A program made the translations under genes and the position numbers. A model generated the notes under the pieces. The model did not search any database. It was not told the DNA's origin and was given only the letters and a program-made list of their open reading frames with translations. Of a stretch of DNA of 36,167 nt, positions 33,774 through 36,167 are shown in pieces. Source of the stretch: an uncultured Peptococcaceae bacterium (GTDB lineage Bacteria > Bacillota > Dehalobacteriia > UBA4068); NCBI GenBank assembly GCA_949289995.1, contig CASEQE010000055.1:1-36167 (forward strand). The letters run 5' to 3'. The stretch's first letter is position 1; each line of letters starts with the position of its first letter.

Positions 33774-34793
33774 TTATTTACCAAAAGCGCAATCGGGATA
33801 ATGACATTCCGGACAGCCTAAGCATAATCCGCCATGTCCCTTGGCGGCCAAAAAGGCTTTGTCCACCTCATAGCCGGCTACGATACGAGGCAAAACCAAG
33901 TCAAAAACGGTAGCTTTGGCATACATAACACAACCTGGCAGGCCGAGAATCGGCACGCCGTCGGCAAAATACCCTACCAACAACATGGCGCCAGGCAATA
34001 CCGGAGAACCATAACTGACCACTGCAGCGCCGCTTTCACGAATGGCGCCAGGAGTGCAATCGTCAGGATCCACGCTCATGCCGCCGGTACAAACGATCAG
34101 ATCTACATTTTGCCGGCGCATCTGCTGAATCTTTTCGCAAATCATTTCTTTTTTATCGTCGGCTAAAGTTTTATCAACCACTTGTATGCCATAGCTTTTT
34201 AGTTTTTCTTCCACAACCGGCCCAAATTTATCGGTAATACGGCCTTTATAGATTTCGCTGCCCGTGATAATCATGCCGGCGGTTTTTAATTTCCACGGCA
34301 AAAGCTGCAGCAAAGGCCGACCGCCGCCAATTTGTTCCGCCTCGACCAAACGGCTTTCGTCAATCATCAGCGGAATAATACGCATACCCGCCAGTTTATC
34401 TCCGGTATGAACGGCCGTATCGCCGTGACGGGTGGCAATCATCAGTTGATCGTTCATATTAATTTGCAGCAACCGTTTTGTATCGACTAGAAATAGGCCA
34501 GGCCTTTCGGCAGTAAGTTCGATTTTACCCTCTTTTACCGGGCTGGCTTTCATATATTGATTTTGGCAAATGGCTTGTAAACGCAACGCAGCATCGTTTT
34601 CATGTACCATGCCGGGAGAAGGCTCCCAAACGTAAAGATGTTCTTTACCTAAGGAAAGCAAAACCGGTATATCTTCTTCCGTCACCACATGCCCTTTGCG
34701 AAAACGGGCATCCTTAGTCTGACCAGGAATAATTTGCGTGATATCATGACAAATAATATGACCAACGGCTTTTTCCGTTTCAATATATTTCAT
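33774..34793 (-). CDS. MoeA-like molybdopterin-binding protein with C-terminal cysteine cluster
   Basis: 339 aa. Residues about 1-60 resemble the start of MoeA-like proteins (VGHIICHDITQIIPG). Residues about 172-310 are a MoCF/molybdopterin-binding domain: MIITGSEIYKGRITDKFGP, IVCTGGMSVDPDDCTPGAI and GVPILGLPGCVMYAKATVF. It lacks the full four-domain MoeA length (about 400 aa). The last 20 residues carry four cysteines spaced C-x2-C-x2-C-x4-C (324, 327, 330, 335) in a Gly-rich tail, which suggests a metal or iron-sulfur site. It is first in the molybdenum operon, 43 bp before moaC; ribosome site AGGAAGGG. Function is probably cofactor handling or regulation; this is inferred. Confidence 0.82.
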   Translation of the reverse strand: MKYIETEKAVGHIICHDITQIIPGQTKDARFRKGHVVTEEDIPVLLSLGKEHLYVWEPSPGMVHENDAALRLQAICQNQYMKASPVKEGKIELTAERPGLFLVDTKRLLQINMNDQLMIATRHGDTAVHTGDKLAGMRIIPLMIDESRLVEAEQIGGGRPLLQLLPWKLKTAGMIITGSEIYKGRITDKFGPVVEEKLKSYGIQVVDKTLADDKKEMICEKIQQMRRQNVDLIVCTGGMSVDPDDCTPGAIRESGAAVVSYGSPVLPGAMLLVGYFADGVPILGLPGCVMYAKATVFDLVLPRIVAGYEVDKAFLAAKGHGGLCLGCPECHYPDCAFGK

Positions 34794-35037
34794 ATATACC
34801 CTTCCTTTTTTGGCATATCCAAGAATAAACTAGCAAAATTTGCCGATGTGAAAATAAATCGGCAAAAAACTTTGTTCTCGAAAAAATATTTTATGGAAAA
34901 AATATATTAACCATAGATTATTTTAACATAGGGATGATGTATTGTCCATAATTTTCTTTCTTTTATCGTTTTATTCCATATTTCGCTGTCTTTTCAATCA
35001 TTTATATCCCGCCGTAAGGGGGAAAATAAACTAGAGA
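34794..35037. other. divergent intergenic region with a 9-bp inverted repeat
   Basis: AT-rich, no gene. TTTGCCGAT (34839-34847) and ATCGGCAAA (34858-34866) form a perfect inverted repeat with a 10-bp spacer, about 50 bp upstream of the MoeA-like gene and overlapping where its promoter should be. It fits a dimeric regulator's operator for the molybdenum operon, though a hairpin is also possible. Nothing else was recognised. Confidence 0.5.
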
Positions 35038-35066
35038 TTGCAAAAGCGGCGCCTCTGGTTTATCAT
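35038..35066 (+). promoter_or_regulatory. sigma-A promoter for the DMP19-like gene
   Basis: TTGCAA (35038-35043), 17-bp spacer, TATCAT (35061-35066), 34 bp before the start codon. Confidence 0.6.
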
Positions 35067-35099
35067 ATATAGGTAAGAGCTTTTTTGAGGAGGAAAGTC

Positions 35100-35534
35100 A
35101 TGGATATCATGATGTGGGAGCCGCTTTGGCAATCTCTAATCAAGAAAAAGCAAACCCACGGGGAACATTCCCTGAGCAAGGACGAGCGTTTATGGCTGTT
35201 GCTGCGCCAGCATATTGACGAAGTGGAAGAAAATTCCGTAATCGGCTTTTATTGCGGCGAGGATGCTTTTCTTGTGCATGATATCATAGACGCTTGGCAA
35301 TCCTTAGGCATGGACGAAATGGCCAATATTTTTGAGCGGGGCAACGCTCTGTTTGCCGGGGACGGTTTTCCAGAAAACGATGCGGAACGGGACGCTTTAA
35401 TCGAAGCTTGGCAAGATCAGGAATATCAGAAAATATTCCGCGAATTGGATGAGGATTTCGAACATGCGCTGCCGCAAGCGGAGTTGATGTTGGATCAGGT
35501 CGCCCGGCGTATTCTGGCCAAAATGCAAGTATGA
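35100..35534 (+). CDS. DMP19/DUF4375-like protein
   Basis: 144 aa from the ATG at 35100, preceded by GAGGAGGAAAG; a TTG at 35085 is in frame but overlaps the ribosome site. The protein is acidic, soluble and mostly helical, with no signal peptide. The arrangement VEENSVIGFYCGEDAFLVHDIIDAWQSLGMDEMA resembles the DMP19 pattern (acidic start, aromatic 'GF' segment, then helix leading to an ALF-type block, here GNALFAG). The usual NGGF motif is altered, so the family call is tentative. The name comes from a DNA-mimic protein, but the acidic charge here is not enough to claim that role. Confidence 0.55.
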   Translation: MDIMMWEPLWQSLIKKKQTHGEHSLSKDERLWLLLRQHIDEVEENSVIGFYCGEDAFLVHDIIDAWQSLGMDEMANIFERGNALFAGDGFPENDAERDALIEAWQDQEYQKIFRELDEDFEHALPQAELMLDQVARRILAKMQV

Positions 35535-35642
35535 TTTGCTATCTTCAGAGATTGTCATATTGGCGTCATCGACCGTATATTTCTATCTATGAACCATAAT
35601 CATATGCATAAACCCGCCGCCTATCGTCGGGAGGAATCTCTA

Positions 35643-36167
35643 TTGACGCCGGCATGGAAAATTTGGCATCCGTTCGCCGTACTTTTGGCGGCAAATATTT
35701 TGGCCCTACTGCCTTTGCTGTTTACCGCCGGGCCGTATAATATGGTGGGTGTTAACTTGACGTCCTACTTGTTGCAATTTGCTTGCTTTTTTTTGGGGCC
35801 GATGTATATCGCCTGCGTCTTTTATAAACAACCGCCGGCGATTATGGGCGTGAGAAAAGTAAAAAAACGGTTATATGTCGCCGCGGTATTCTATGGCGCC
35901 GTATTCTATTTGCTCAACGTGTTGGTCGCTTTTATCGTTACGTTGATCCGGGGGCAGGATATCGCCCTGCAAAACGTATTGCAATTGTTTGATTACGCGC
36001 AAAATCGTTTTGAAACCTGGGGCATAATTGTTGCGGTGGCCATCTTGGCCCCTATAGCTGAGGAAACGCTGTTTCGCGCTTTTCTCTATCCCCCTTTGAA
36101 AGCGACTCTGGGCAAAGGAAAGGCGGTTTTCTTCGCCTCTTTTCTGTTTGCCGCCAGTCATGGCAGT
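35643..36167 (+). CDS. CPBP-family intramembrane metalloprotease, truncated by window end
   Basis: At least 175 codons, open at the right edge. I chose the TTG at 35643 because GGGAGGAA lies eight bases upstream; an in-frame ATG at 35589 has no ribosome site and would add 18 mostly polar residues. Hydrophobic helices are visible at about residues 9-26, 36-55, 76-98 and 122-136. The CPBP (Abi/Rce1-like) catalytic motif EExxxR is present as APIAEETLFRAFLYPPL, and the second motif begins at FAASH just before the window ends. Such enzymes are membrane proteases; bacterial roles include bacteriocin immunity and unknown processing. Confidence 0.85.
   Translation, partial: MTPAWKIWHPFAVLLAANILALLPLLFTAGPYNMVGVNLTSYLLQFACFFLGPMYIACVFYKQPPAIMGVRKVKKRLYVAAVFYGAVFYLLNVLVAFIVTLIRGQDIALQNVLQLFDYAQNRFETWGIIVAVAILAPIAEETLFRAFLYPPLKATLGKGKAVFFASFLFAASHGS

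Noticed and set aside
35085..35099. TTG start five codons upstream in the DMP19-like gene
   Set aside because: The TTG lies within the ribosome site of the ATG at 35100, so it is unlikely to be used.

Overview
The window reads as ordinary chromosome of a low-to-mid GC Gram-positive-type anaerobe (Bacillota; a Negativicutes or Clostridia member would fit, but the lineage cannot be fixed from this piece). The grounds are strong AGGAGG-type ribosome sites, sigma-A-type promoters, a split GcvPA/GcvPB glycine decarboxylase, the early-cobalt (anaerobic) cobalamin pathway with CbiK and CbiD, lipoprotein solute-binding proteins, and oxygen-sensitive radical-SAM cofactor genes. No insertion sequence, phage gene, tRNA or CRISPR array is visible.

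Layout, left to right. (1) 23-182: 5S rRNA, presumably the tail of an rRNA operon, with its terminator. (2) 292-1748 (+): an ECF sigma factor and its membrane anti-sigma factor, closed by a strong bidirectional terminator. (3) 1905-3661 (-): a two-gene unit with a GT2 glycosyltransferase carrying a GtrA membrane domain and a divergent PlsC-like acyltransferase. (4) 4069-9850 (+): the complete glycine cleavage operon gcvT-gcvH-gcvPA-gcvPB-lpdA, read from a near-consensus promoter through a leader with an intrinsic terminator. (5) 10010-25534 (-): about 15 kb of cobalamin genes under one promoter and one cobalamin riboswitch with terminator. It encodes an exported lipoprotein CbiK chelatase, a small lipoprotein, a binding protein/permease/ATPase transporter, then cbiA, cbiC, cbiD, cbiF, cbiG, cbiH, a CbiJ-CbiE-CbiT triple fusion, cbiP/cobQ and cobO. 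(6) 25694-27692 (+): ktrB-ktrA potassium uptake, followed by the decayed remains of kdpD and kdpE (to 28404). (7) 28565-34793 (-): a molybdenum operon of a MoeA-like protein, moaC, moaA, a MOSC protein, mog/moaB, modA, modB and modC, with a structured terminator leader between modA and modB. (8) 35100-36167 (+): a DMP19/DUF4375-like protein and the start of a CPBP-family membrane protease cut by the window edge.

How the parts work together: region 5 would take sirohydrochlorin and cobalt to adenosylcobyric acid, with two reservations. cbiL is not present in the window, and the only chelatase present is predicted to sit outside the membrane beside a corrinoid/metal-chelate type ABC transporter. 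That exported-chelatase and transporter cluster is the least ordinary part of the window. Region 7 imports molybdate and makes the early molybdopterin intermediates, but moaD, moaE and a full moeA are not here.
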